From Begonia masoniana (taxonomy: Eukaryota; Streptophyta; Magnoliopsida; Cucurbitales; Begoniaceae): a DNA stretch of 64,000 nucleotides. The DNA is taken from positions 49,131,646 through 49,195,645 of the forward strand of contig CM039508.1 in NCBI GenBank assembly GCA_022432975.1, read 5' to 3'. Position 1 is the stretch's first letter, and every line of letters begins with the position of its first letter. Under the pieces are notes generated by a model. That model ran no database searches and was not told the origin of the DNA. It saw only the letters and a program-made list of their open reading frames with translations. Made by a program: the position numbers and the translations under genes. Below are positions 47,901 to 61,200 of this stretch, piece after piece.

Positions 47901-50900
47901 AGAAGGAGCATTGACTGCTTTGGCATCAGTTGCTGATTCATCTCAGGTATTCTTGTCAAACTTCTTTTGGTTATCATTTTTATTTTGGTATTCACTTAGA
48001 TTAACGTGACGTGGTTATCAGGAGCACTTCCAAAAATATTATGACGCAGTCATGCCATACCTGAAAGCTCTATTGGTGAATGCAACTGATAAATCCAATC
48101 GCATGCTTCGTGCTAAGTCCATGGAGTGCATAAGTTTGGTTGGAATGGCAGTTGGAAAGGAAAAGTTCAGAGATGATGCTAAGCAGGTAGGCATCACCAT
48201 CTTAAAAAGATTTAATTTAAACTGATCCATCCTTCTCTTCGTTTTCACAAATCAGAATGCATTTTTATTTGATAGTGCTAGAAATGATTTGTTTCTTAAA
48301 CTTCCTTGTTTGTAAGTTATTGAAATATTTTTTGTTGCAATTCGATGGTACTTCAAGTAGATGAATTTCAAGATTTTCTGATTTGTAATGGATAATACAT
48401 ATAATTTTATGAATGGCTAACAGGGCCAAAACCCTCTTGGGGGAAAAGTGCTTTTTATTCTGTTACTTCAGTTTGAAAATATGTATTTTACTGCAGGTTA
48501 TGGAGGTGTTGATGTCCTTGCAAGGGTCTCAGATGGAGGCAGATGATCCTACTACAAGTTACATGTTACAAGTATGCTAATATCACTAAAACTTGGATAT
48601 TTAGTTAATGCGTTGTATGATTTAGGAGTTCAAATAATATCAATATTTACTCTTGCTTTCGATGTTTATATGTTAATTATGTTACAGGCATGGGCCAGAC
48701 TTTGCAAGTGTTTGGGACAAGATTTCCTTCCTTATATGAGTGTTGTCATGCCCCCACTTCTTCAATCTGCACAACTCAAGCCCGATGTAACCATTACATC
48801 TGCTGATTCAGATAATGAAATTGAAGACTCAGATGATGAAAGGTTTAAAGATTATTTCTAATATGAACTTCGTGCCAATATGTTAAAGATATTATATATA
48901 TAAAAAGAGTATACCTGCTTGATCCTCCATTATTTAGTTTTTTATTGATTTTTTTCATTACTGATATAGGTGCAGAGGTGCTATTTTTTTCTTTACTTAT
49001 TTGTATATTTTCTAATTATCCCAACCTCTTTACCCTTGGTTAGAATCTTGAAATCCTAGATATGCATTTATATTTTTTTTGTCTGTAAAACATAATAGGT
49101 TTTTTACGTAATATATACTGATATCTTATGTGCGTCCAATGCACATGCATAGAGAATCCTTTTCTAGTATTTCACATGTTTCTAGTGCTAAATTTGTTTT
49201 AAGTTACACTATGCACTATTATGTCGTCGTATCATTCATAAATAGAAAATAAAGCAAAGATGTTTATAATAATACTATCTGTAATTATTAATTGATTCAT
49301 CTTGGAAACTGTCATAATAGGATTGGCTGCGATTGATAATATTCTGGTAGAGAATTTGTGATTTTGGATATTGAAGTATGTCACTTTATGGTGTAGTAGT
49401 TATTTAATATCTGTATCTTTACAGCATGGAAACCATTACACTCGGAGATAAAAGAATTGGTATCAAAACCAGTGTGCTGGAGGAAAAAGCTACTGCTTGT
49501 AACATGCTTTGTTGCTATGCTGATGAATTGAAAGAAGGATTTTACCCATGGATTGATCAGGTTTGTCTAAGTTTACCGTGTTCAAAGTTTCCGTTCATGA
49601 TATGCGGCCATTCTAACTATTTGAAAATGTTTTCCTTGTTGCACAGGTTGCTCCAACATTAGTTCCTCTTCTTAAGTTCTATTTTCATGAAGAAGTGAGG
49701 AAAGCAGCTGTTTCAGGTAAAAAGTTTATTGTACCCTCTTATTTACGATGGGATATTTCTATTTATTCATGGAACTTCTATTTTTAGCCATGCCGGAGCT
49801 GTTGCGTTCTGCAAAATTAGCAGTAGAGAAAGGACAGGCTCACGGCCGCAATGAGAATTACATCAAACAGCTATCTGACTACATAGTTCCTGCTCTGGTG
49901 GAAGCATTACACAAGGTTCTTTTTTGTTCTTTAATATTTTGTTTGTTTTTTTATGAAAGTTTTTTATCTGTAATCTAGATTATGGAAAAAACTAAATTTC
50001 TGCTAATATTCTGTGTTGCACGGTGAAGGTTTTGAACTGCAATTTTCTAATTTTTCTTACAGGAGCCTGATACTGAGATCTGTGCTAGTATGCTTGATGC
50101 TCTAAATGAATGCCTACAGGTCAGCAATGGCGATTTTTTTTCTGTTGTTTGCTACTATGTTTGTTACTAATGATGCCGGCATATTCATTTGAATAGGACC
50201 TATGGTGTTATTTTCTTTTGGACTTTTGGACAGTAAAATATGTGGAGACTGACTCTTAATTATCATTTTTTCTCTTTCATCCCTCTGAAAAAAATTACTC
50301 TTCAGATATCTGGAGCAATTTTGGATGAAAGTCAGGTCAGATCCATTGTGGATGAGATTAAAAATGTGATAACTGGGAGTTCAAGCAGAAAGAGTGAAAG
50401 AGCTGAGAGGGCTAAAGCGGAAGATTTTGATGCTGAGGAGGGTGAATTGATTAAAGAGGAAAACGAACAAGAGGAAGAAGTTTTCGATCAAGTTAGTTTT
50501 TTTCTTATGAACAAATTTTCATTAAATTAATTAGGAGCTTACGGTTTTAATCTCTCAGATCTCCTGTTGGTTAGTTAAGCAATTTCTTCTTTCAGGTTGG
50601 TGAAATATTGGGAACTCTGATAAAGACGTTTAAAGCCTCTTTCTTGCCATTTTTTGATGGGCTTTCATCATATTTGACGCCTATGTGGGTAAGTCTATTG
50701 TATGAAATTTAGTTTTCATGAGTACGCTTATTCAATTAATGACTTCCAGTGAATATAGAGTGTGGTTGGATGGATAAGCTTGGAGCTACTAATGCTTAGG
50801 ATACCGTTCTCTTTGTCATTTCACAAGATACTTCGGTCTTTTACTTTGAAAAACTATTTTGAGTCAGGCTTCATCCTTTAATATTTCTCAACTATTTGTG

Positions 50901-52450
50901 AGTACAGGGAAATGATAAGACCCCTGAAGAAAGACGGATAGCTATTTGCATATTTGATGATGTTGTGGAACAGTGTCGTGAAGCAGCTCTCAAGTAAGCT
51001 TGTTTTCCTTGGATTTTTCTCAAAATTTTTGTTATATTCTAAATTTTACAATCTAATTGTGCACGTGACAGATACTATGATACATTTCTGCCCTTCCTCT
51101 TGGAGGCTTGTAACGATGAAAATCCAGATGTTCGACAGGTATGTTTTGGCCAAAATCCTCTTGGGTATATTATAAGCTTCAGATTCTAACGTAGTTCTTC
51201 CTCTTCCTTCAGGCGGCTGTCTATGGGCTTGGTGTTTGCGCAGAGTTTGGTGGATCCGTATTTAAGCCTCTAATTGGAGGTAATTGTATTTCAAGCTTAA
51301 AAATAGGCTTGAATAGCAAAAAAATTTCTAATCATTTTTATCCCTTTATGCAGAAGCTCTTTCAAGATTAAATGTTGTGATACGACATCCTAATGCCCTG
51401 CAACCTGAAAATGTTATGGCATATGATAATGCTGTTTCTGCATTGGGAAAGATATGCCAATTTCATCGTGATCGTATTGATTCAGCTCAGGTGCTTAAAC
51501 AACTGTTACACTTGATTTTGATTTTGATTATTTTGAGTTTTTGTCATCAACGAGCAGAATACTACATTTTGGTGTCCAATAGTAACTAGTTACACTGAAG
51601 GCTCATATAAAATATCCTCTTTTCTGCTCATCTCTTTGTGGTGGATTTATGATTTGTGGTGATTAGTGTGCTCCAAAGTGCGGAGTTTTTTTTAACAAAA
51701 ATTTTGTTGGTTTCATTCTACTACAAGTGTATGGATGATAATGTGACTTCACATTTAGTGTTATTGATTCTTTGCCACTTGGTTGATGAATACGTAAATG
51801 ATAGCAGTCCACAAGAAAGTAACAGAGTGCTTTGCCATTCTTTCTTTCTCTTTCTTCTTGTTAATTAGCAATTACTGATAGCTTGGAGCATGGCAGGTTG
51901 TTGGTGCGTGGTTAAACTGCTTGCCAATTAAAGGTGATTTGGTTGAAGCCAAAGTTGTCCATGACCAACTTTGTTCGATGGTTGAGAGGTAAGAACTTTT
52001 ATGACCAAAGTTGTCCTCCTTCAGTCCTTTATTTTTGCCAACTTTGACCGGGAGATTATGTTTCCTTGCTATTGCTCTTTGAATTAGTATTCTTTTATAC
52101 ACTTGCGATTGAATTTCTACTTATCATCCATGCACAGATCAGACAGAGAGGTCTTGGGACCAAACAATCAAAATCTTCCTAAAATAGTTGCCGTATTTGC
52201 CGAGGTAAGTTCATGATTAGTTTGGAATTTTCATTATTTGTCGAAGCACACAATTTTGTGGTGAGTGATAAAAATGTTTGCGAAGGTTCTATGCGGGGGA
52301 AAGGATCTTGCTACAGAACAAACAGCTAGCCGAATGATCAATCTGCTAAGGCAGCTTCAGCAGACATTACCTCCGTCGACCTTGGCTTCGACTTGGTCCT
52401 CCTTACAACCCCAGCAACAGCTTGCATTACAATCGATACTCTCGGCCTAG
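44950..52450 (+). CDS. IMB3: Importin-5 / karyopherin beta (IMB3/KETCH1 type), complete
   Basis: A nuclear import receptor that binds cargo and RanGTP through stacked HEAT repeats; the Arabidopsis orthologue carries HYL1 and ribosomal proteins. Twenty exons with consistent GT-AG borders: 44950-46182, 46766-46969, 47622-47726, 47881-47946, 48022-48186, 48497-48571, 48688-48842, 49425-49560, 49647-49716, 49788-49915, 50063-50119, 50306-50491, 50596-50688, 50908-50993, 51072-51138, 51213-51279, 51354-51490, 51897-51988, 52138-52204, 52286-52450. They total 3,354 nt, or 1,117 residues, the usual plant importin-5 length. Landmarks: importin-beta N-terminal region (EQRSQAEFLF), HEAT signature QDPHPRVRWAAINAIGQL, acidic loops (SEDEDAGE; DSDNEIEDSDDE) and the C-terminal end LQPQQQLALQSILSA. 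No frame break. Exon 20 uses a gcgaag acceptor. Called with high confidence. Confidence 0.96.
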
Positions 52451-53087
52451 AATCCAAATCCGCCCACTTGATGCTTTGGCAGGCTGCTCTTGCTCTTCCT
52501 TTATAATCAAGTGATGTGTATCGTCTCCCATTCTTTTTCCATAATATTAAAATGGCTTCTTGTGAATCATTTCCGATTAAATTTCATACACCATCGTCCT
52601 GCATGCTTGCTTGCGAGTCTTGAGTGAGTGGATCGATTGAATCGAGTCTGTTATTATCGTGTAAAATTAGAAGGAATTGGAGATTATGGGTCTTCTTACT
52701 TTCCTCTTTGCTTTGTTGCAATGCTTGGAGTTGGAGGTGAGTTTAAAGGGTTGTCAGTGGAGGCAATTCTTGTTCCAGTTTTGGTCCCATTTGTGTTTTC
52801 TTTTTTGGTCTTTTTTTTTGGGGGGGAAAAAGAAAAACAAAACAAGCGTATCTGTAATGGTTATTCTTTTTTTTTTATAAAGGTCTCAATTTAATGTTGC
52901 CCTATGTTCATTAATGAAATGTTGATGCATCTCCCTTGTATGATTTTTGTAGTGCATTTGAGGTGATTGTTATAATATGATTAAGAGTATCTTTAGATCT
53001 TTTATTTTATTTGAGGTGAATTGTTGTAATCTATTTTCACTCAAGAATAAGTTTATAAGTAATTTTATAATGGAAGTAATAGGTGTA
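52451..53087 (+). other. 3' UTR of importin-5 and downstream spacer
   Basis: Follows the stop codon directly. Several aataat/aatgaaat words (52540-52560, 52910-52920) could serve polyadenylation. Small open frames here show no recognisable protein. Confidence 0.5.
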
Positions 53088-53938
53088 AGGGAAATTATCA
53101 ATTTGAATTCTGTACTATACACGTTTTTTCAATTCGGCCTCTGTACTAAAAAAATCGGCATATCGAATTCTGTACATTAATTCTGTTATTAGATTTGACA
53201 TTCTATCAACAATTTCATTAAACTTTCATTGAAAAAATTAACAAACGATCGTAGATTCAGTTAAAAGTTTTACCACATGTTCATTATTTAATAAGAAGAT
53301 AATCTGAGAATTTTCGTGATTTTTTAACACATCTACGATTTATTGTAATTTTATTTTAGTATTTTTTAAAAATATTATAATAAATCATACAAGTTTTAAC
53401 AAATTACACAAATTTTTCTATTATCTACCCATAATATGGTGAATATCTGGAAAAAGTTTCAAATAAATCAAATATCTTTAGTATTTTTTAAAATTAATCT
53501 CAGTTTCTTCTTTACTTTATAAATTAATTTTTAAAAAAATACCAAACAATATTTGATTTATTTGAAAACTTTTCCACATGTTCAACTTATCATGGGTAGA
53601 TAATAGAAAAAGTTTCGTGATTTTCTCAAATTTGTATGATTTATTATAATATTTTTATAAAATACTAAAATAAAATTCCAATAAATCGTACATGTGTTAA
53701 AAAATCACGAAAATTTTCAGATTATCTTCTCATTAAGTAGTGAATATGTGGTAAAAATTTCAACTAAATCCAAGATCGTTTGTTAGTTTTTTCAATGAGG
53801 GTTTAATGAAATTGTTGATAGAAGGTCAAAACTGATAACAGAATCAAAGTAGAGGGATCGGTTTACCTGTTTTTTTAGTATAGGGGCCGAATTGAAAAAA
53901 CGTGTATGATACAGGGTTTAAATCGATAATTACCCTAA
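53088..53938. mobile_element. Foldback MITE, 851 bp, palindromic along its length
   Basis: The left end (agggaaattatcaattt, then cacgttttttcaattcggcc) is mirrored by the right end (ggccgaattgaaaaaacgtg, then aaatcgataattaccct). Similarity between arms extends inwards to about 53500. No coding capacity. A target duplication could not be assigned, so the superfamily is left open. A related one-arm fragment lies at 7600-7796. Confidence 0.85.
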
Positions 53939-54540
53939 TTGTAATTATTGATTGATGTAATAATTAAAATAAATTATAAATAATTAAAACAGAAATTAAA
54001 AGTAAACCTATAATACTCGCATAGGTTTTCGTAGACACTCCACTCCACTAACTTATGCTAGCAAATCACTCAAATCTCATATTTGACGATTTCATATGCT
54101 TGATTGGATTCAAAATCGAGTTAGAAGTTACCAGAAGAGTTGAAAATCGAATTAAGATACTTAATTAAATAGAAAAAGTGATATACGCATACTAAATTTA
54201 ATAGATAAATTGACAATAAAGCTTAATTGTTGACAAATGATATATTTATTCTTTTATAAAAAATATTCCGCCATTTAATAAATGAATAATACTACGTTTA
54301 TTCTCTTATGCTACCATCTTAAAATACACATTAACGTGTCAAATAATTTAAGTGTAAATTTATTATATTAATTATATTAATAATTATTTATCGTGTTAGC
54401 GTGTATTTTAAAATAATATGACAAAAAAGTAAAAGGAATATCATTCTTAATAAATTAATAAAAAAATTGGAGGACAAAAAGTTAATCGTAATTTCTAGAT
54501 TTAATCAAATCACTAATTAAATTTTATTCTCGCGCGCGTG
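53939..54540. other. AT-rich spacer upstream of MED13
   Basis: Nothing recognised; likely includes the distal MED13 promoter. Confidence 0.5.
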
Positions 54541-55265
54541 AGAATAGACCGATGTTGAACGCGTGTTATGACTCCGCCGCTTCTTTCACGCTCCGCAATT
54601 CCATTGCTGGTCTGCAGACCAGAGGCATAAAGAATAAGGATGAGTAAGTACCTTCGTCGTTAGTTTCTTCGCCTATTGCTTCATCTTCACTTGCGGAATA
54701 TGTTTGACTGCCGTGAAATCTTTCCGTCGAGAGTTTATAAACGGAGTAATTCTTCTATTCTGATCTCTCTCTTTAGCTAAGTTCCATTCCTTTCAATTTC
54801 CGTAACCTTTTGTTTATTATGCTTTAATTTGTAAATTAGCTAGGGTTTTGACGTTCTACGTTATGCTCTGACGTTTCTGTCTTATTCGTACTTCTCATTT
54901 CAATTTTTTTATTTATTTCTGAAGTGTTCTTTCCAACTTGTTCTAAGTAAGTTAATAATTTCGTTGCTGGAAACTCAAGAATTCATAGCTTTGGAATGAA
55001 TAAGGGCGAGTTTTTAAAACGAGTGACAGTGAGATCTCTTCTAATAAAAAAGAGCACTACAATCACTGCTTTTCGAAATGGAAATGGTACTAGTGGACTT
55101 GTACATGTTGAGGAGGCTTTCGTGCTAAAATGAGTTGGTTTTGATCGCTTTATTTTTATCTGTAACTTCACAGGATGAAAAATGGTGAAGGGTCTTACGT
55201 GGATTGTTTTACCCTAGGTTGTATTCGGAGTGGTGGAACTTGTTCAACATTCCATCATTGAAGTG
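54541..55265 (+). promoter_or_regulatory. 5' leader of MED13 with spliced UTR intron and uORF
   Basis: A GC-richer first exon (about 54541-54643) ends gatga before gtaagt. An acceptor ttcacag at 55167-55173 begins the second leader exon. That exon holds a 28-codon upstream frame, 55175-55261, ending four bases before the main ATG. Transcription start is not mapped. Confidence 0.6.
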
Positions 55266-58200
55266 ATGTGGACTAACGTTTTCAAAATTGTAAGTTATAT
55301 AATTTACGATAGATTATTTATATTTTTGCAATATACATCTGTTTTTTCAAGTATTCGGAGAGGAGTCATTGAATTTGAAGCTTTTTGTTAACCTTCTATT
55401 TTGTAATACGTTTAGATGGTGAGGAAGAGGTAGATCCTAGACCTGTTTCTTTTTTTTTTTAAGAGTTCTAGCATGTTTTTGCAGCTGGCCTACATTGTTT
55501 TGTTTATTGCGTACATCAATACAAATTTATTTACTAATTAAAAAATGAGAGCTAGCAAGGGGTCCAATGAATAATATAGGAGGGAAAATGCCAGAAATTT
55601 CCAGTGTAATAATTTTATGACTTATTTCTTTACTGATATCATTGTCTTGATGCAATATGGTTGAATACTGCTGCAGGGAGGCCTACACCACTTATCATGG
55701 TTTCAGTTTCTTCCTCATGAATCTGACCTAATTGATAAAAGGTTTGATTAGTGGATCTTTTTTGGTTTGGTTCAAGGACTTTTTTTCCATTCATTGATCA
55801 TCACTTCCAATTTATTGTAACTGCTGAGTAAGATGATTTTTTGGTAATGGTTGAAGTGTGAAGGGGGGGCATGATGCTGCTACGTTCTTGGTTCTTTCAT
55901 CGCATCTCTTGCTGCAGAAAGAGGGATTTCTCAGCACATGGACTAATTCATTTGTGGGGCCCTGGGATCCATCTCAGGGTTTACATAATCCTGGTAAAGA
56001 AAATTCTGCCAGATTGATTGTTGATTATGTGTTTCATGTAACAGTATACTAGTATCTCACCTGTATATATATGTGAGTAATGCGTTATTATCTGTAATCC
56101 AAAATAAAAATCCACTTCACATTACAGTTAGTTAGTATCTCACTTCGGCTCATATGTAATTCGCAGACGAGAAAATTAAACTCTGGCTTTTCATTCCTGG
56201 TCGCCATTCATCTGTTGTTGAAACTGCTCAACCTGCTGTCTCTAAGTTACGAGGTAACTAATAGGTTTGTTTTTCTCATATTGTTTTTTATGTCGTTGAA
56301 CATTGATTTATAATATTGTAGAGCCATTTATGTAGATACTTTGAATAGGACATGCAAGATATGATTATCAACTTTATATTTTTTAAATTTATCATGTACA
56401 TATTTTTGCATTTTTGTTTTTATTTTGTTAGAAGCGTGATTTTTTTTCATGTATTATTTATTTTTCTTCCATCTAAATTTTGAATGGTAGTTGCTGCGAG
56501 TGGGTTTTGGATGGCTCCAGGGGATTCTGAGGAGGTTGCAGCTGCCATTTCTCAGGCTTTAAGAAATTGTATTGAAAGGTCATTTTTTTGTCGAGTTAAA
56601 TAATCTTCACCTTTAACAAATCTTAATGTTCATTTTTTAAAATTTATCTTCCATGATGGACAGAGCTCTAGTTGCACTTTCTTATGTGAGATTTGGAGAC
56701 GTCTTTTCAAAGTATCACCAATCTCAGAGCGAAGAGTTTTTCAGGTTCTAGTCGCAATATAGTTTACTACATTAGTTTTTGCATTTAATTTATGGCCTTT
56801 GCCTTGCGAGAATTGTATAAAATTCAAATTATGAGAACTGAAAGAAAAAAATTAAATTAAACACTGAACATTTGTAGTTAGGTATGATGAGATTTAAATA
56901 TATCCATAAAATAGTTACAATTGTTTTATCACCAAACCTAGAAAAATCTCGTCAGGACCATGCACGGCAAACATTTTCGTCAAGTTTAAATTCACAAAAA
57001 TCCCTTCCATATATCAAATTCGAAGTTTTTAATCTTCCTAGTGGCCCTCAAAAAAAAAAAAAAAAAAATTCAAATTCAAATGATTTTTTAACAAAAGGTT
57101 AGCTTGCGCTGCCCGTCTGCTATACTAGTTCTAAAGTGGTTATTATTCGAGTGTAATTGTAGATGGTGATGATTTGCATTTCATGATGGATTCAAGAACT
57201 TTTTAAGGTAGGAATGATCACGAAATTTGGCATTCATCTCCCTTCATGAGGAAACCAACTGAGTTTTTCTGTCTTATTGGTCCTAGTTAATAATCTAGGA
57301 GCTGAACAATTTTTCTTTTAGGTAGGCTGTGGGCAGAGAAAGAAGACTTCAGTCTTTGCTTTTTCAATCGAGGCCTAACTTGTGTACCTTAGACATTACC
57401 AATCTCCATATTATATTTCTCTAGGATTTTTCATTTGGCGAAATCAAAATATTATGATGAGTCCCCTGCCTAATTGCCAATTTGATGAGGATTGAGATGT
57501 TTATGACTAGTTTCAGACTTTACAATATATATCAGTAAACATGTGAGGAATATTATCTTCTTAGAGAATCCTAATAATTTTTCATCTCATAAAAGGGGGT
57601 TTACTTTATGCATTGATTTTGAACTTGGCTGACGAGTAATGGAAGTTTTTGCAGGAGAGGGCAGCCAATTGTGGAGTTCATATTTGCTGCCACTGAAGAG
57701 GCAATTTTTGTGCATGTCATTATATCTGCAAAGTACTTAAAGTTCTGAGCTGCTTTTTTTTTTTTTGCCATTGAAGTTTTTCTTCTTCATGCTAATTTAT
57801 ATACCGTTGGTTAAATTGTTCGTAGGCATATTCGAGCACTTTCAAGTGCTGATGTTGAGAGAGTGTTGCTGGGTTCTTCCCATGATTTCTCATACAGACT
57901 TCCGGGTTAGGCTCTTTCAATGCTGGTTTTTTTAATGTCCTCAATGCAGCCCTTTTGATTTCTTGATTTGATTCAAAGACTACAAATTGAAATTGCTTCT
58001 TCCTTGTATATTAATAATTTTATTACTGATAGTTTATTTTCTTACTACTCAGTGATTGTTTCTCCACATGGGATTCGCGGTAGGCTTAGTGGATATTGTG
58101 CCAGTGATCTGGTCAGACAAGTATATTTTAGGTGATTTGCATTTTATACCTGGTTTGTGTCTTCATTGGTTTATATTTGTTTAAATTTGGTAGTTACAAT

Positions 58201-61200
58201 TATTTTTCAAGTAGCTTTCATGTTTAGAAATTTCATCATATACACATTGTCATACTTAAGGTTTTAACTTCATTTTTCGCTCTTTTAAAGCAGTTCTGGA
58301 AAGTCCAGGACTTCAAATGGGTTTGTAGGTCTGCCACATCATGTTTCTCAAGGTTCTAGTTTTCAGTTGAGAGGGCAGAATTGTTATGTTGAAGTTACAC
58401 TTGGTTGCTCCAAATCAGGAAGCGACAAAGCACTACAATCTGACACAAATTGCAACAGGAAGTTTGGAAAGCGCCAAGTTGCTGAAACTCTTATGGGGGA
58501 AGCTGCTAATAAGAAATTATCGGAGCATTTATCAGCTTATGAAAAAGCTTTTATTTATCCGGCTGAAGCATTGATGGTCCCAGTTTTGCAAACATCATTT
58601 GCTAGATCTTCATTGAAAAGGTAACCGAGTCCAATTATTCACGAGCTTAGTAATATTTCCAGTCATCCATTAGTAAGTTTTTACATGTACCAAGTGTACA
58701 CGCATACTGGCAGTCAAAAGTTACCTCTCCGCAAAAAAAGAGGAAAATGATGGAAAAATTTTCAACAACCATAAAAAAACTATTAGTGCTGCATTTATTG
58801 AAATAGAGTTCGGAGCAGATAATAATGTCATATTTATGATCCTATTTTTTATTGCATTTTCAATATAATAATTTATGATATTGTTAGATTACTACTTGTC
58901 AAGAACTTTGTGTTAGGTTAATGTTAACTTGATTATTTTGTTGATGGTGCATTCATGATGACACATTTGATTTGATAAAGGGTTGTGATGTGACTTCAAT
59001 ATAGTTCTTGATTACTTATTATGCTACCATATTAGTGTATCACTAATCCTAAAAGCTGAAGCCATTAATTTCAATTTAAATTGTATCACATACATGTTTA
59101 AATCCTAATTTCTTTTTGAGTTTGGTTCATAACTTCCGAGTAGTAGCTCTCTGTCAAGACCCGACCCGAGGTTCCGACGGGTGGAACGGATTTTCGAGGT
59201 GGGAAGCTTCCGGAAGCAACCTACAACATTCACCAAGCAACCTACAACAAAACATACATTCCCTAAGTGAGAACTTCCAAACGACATATATCATGCATTT
59301 CCTACCTGACATCCTAAATTAAGATATTTTTCAATAACATCCAAACAATATACACAACAACCGAAATACATTTTATAAGTTGAAATATATTACATCATCT
59401 ATATCATCACCAAATTTTTTACATCAAAGTGCAATGAAAATGACTTTCAAATTTTACATATAAGCCACGACATGTGACTTTCCACAACCCCAAAGATCAT
59501 CAACCATGATCTTTCACCTATGCCTGCTTGCACACTTTACCTTGATTTGGATCTTTCAGTCTCGGTGAATGTCCTCGATATCTGAAAAATAGAAATATTC
59601 TACATAATGAGTCATTGGCCCAGCAAATAAGTTTAACCATTAGAATAACTAGCCCAAACTCTATCCAAACTATCCAGGCCCAAACGTCATCTTCCACCTA
59701 ATCATTGATTATTTTGAAATCAACTTAAATCAATATTGTTTTGATTTTAAAATCTATGCCATTTATATAAAAATGCATGCTGGTTCTTAATTCGAACCAT
59801 TTAAAATCCATCAATCACGGTTTAAAACTCATTTCAATGATTAAATCAATATAATGCAATTTCAAAGAAAATCTGCGTTATTTAAATACACGGTTTAAAA
59901 TCATTCTCCACGAATAGATAAATCCAATGAATTATAGTAAATATGCACGATTTAAAACCATCTTTTCTCAAAACATCCAATGTTATTTTCAACATTCAAA
60001 TTGAAATGTAAAAAAATGTAATCCACTCTAAACTTACTCATATGACCGTAATCCACCACTACAGTTCCCAGGCTTTCTCTAGTAGGGCTATAGAACCGCT
60101 CTTGTCTTATTATTCTCGAGGATTTAGGGATTTTCAACCCAAGGAGGACGTTTCGCGTAAGACTCCCAATCATTTTCATAGTCATATTTATCACACACGA
60201 AGAGAGGAGTCCAGCCCAATGGGTTCTTATGTTACCACAACTTTCCTTTTCACTTCTTCCTAAATGCACGCTTTAAAACAGATATAAAGCAATGATATGC
60301 ATGTTTAAAACGATGCAACTCAACCCACCCTTGCAATTGATAATTGATCAATATGCTCAATTTAATAAAAATTGTCGTTTTCGAAATTCTTCGTTTCAAT
60401 ATTTCTTAAAAATAAAAAATATATAATTCAATTACTTCACAAAACCGAAATTAAACCATTCAATAAAAATCGGATTTAAACCAATTTTTCACAATTCATA
60501 TTAATTTGAATTAAAAACAACATCAATTCTCCACTTTAACATCCAATCACAACCAAATCTATCATATCCAGATCCAAGAAAGTATTATAATCTATCTCCA
60601 CCTAGTAATACATTAAAGCATAAACTAATTATTTTAATCGTTAGAGGTATTTACCGTACGTTGATTCATCCACTTTTTTCACAAAGCTGAATCTATCAAT
60701 TTTTCCACCAAAACGTTCATCTCACTGAGTTGAACAACTTTCCCTAAAAGACGGATCGACGAATCTCACTTTTCCCCCTCCCTTTCTCTCTCTTTTGCCC
60801 GCGGTTCTCCTTCTCTGTTTCTCTTCTCTCTCTCTTCTGGATTTCTTCTTCTTCTTCACGTAATTGCTGAAGGGTTTGCCACATAACCCTTTTTCAAATA
60901 GTGATTTTTGGGTTAAATTACACTTAAACTTTACTTATCCTTTAAACTTTACCATTTTGCCCTTCCCTTCTTGATTTATAACTAAAATACATTAATTAAT
61001 ATATCCTTAACCATAATTAATTTTTATTCAATCACAATTAAATTAATCTTAATCAAATTTTATCTTTTTAACATATTATTTCTTTAATACACCATTTTTC
61101 CAACTTAATCATCGTATAACATTTATATATGTACATTCACAATTACATATTGTTCACAAAGATAAATATTCACTCTTACATCATTGACAAAAAAAAAAAA

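Noticed and set aside
59116..60263. Small open frames in MED13 intron 10
   Set aside because: They lie in the solo LTR and show no recognisable protein.
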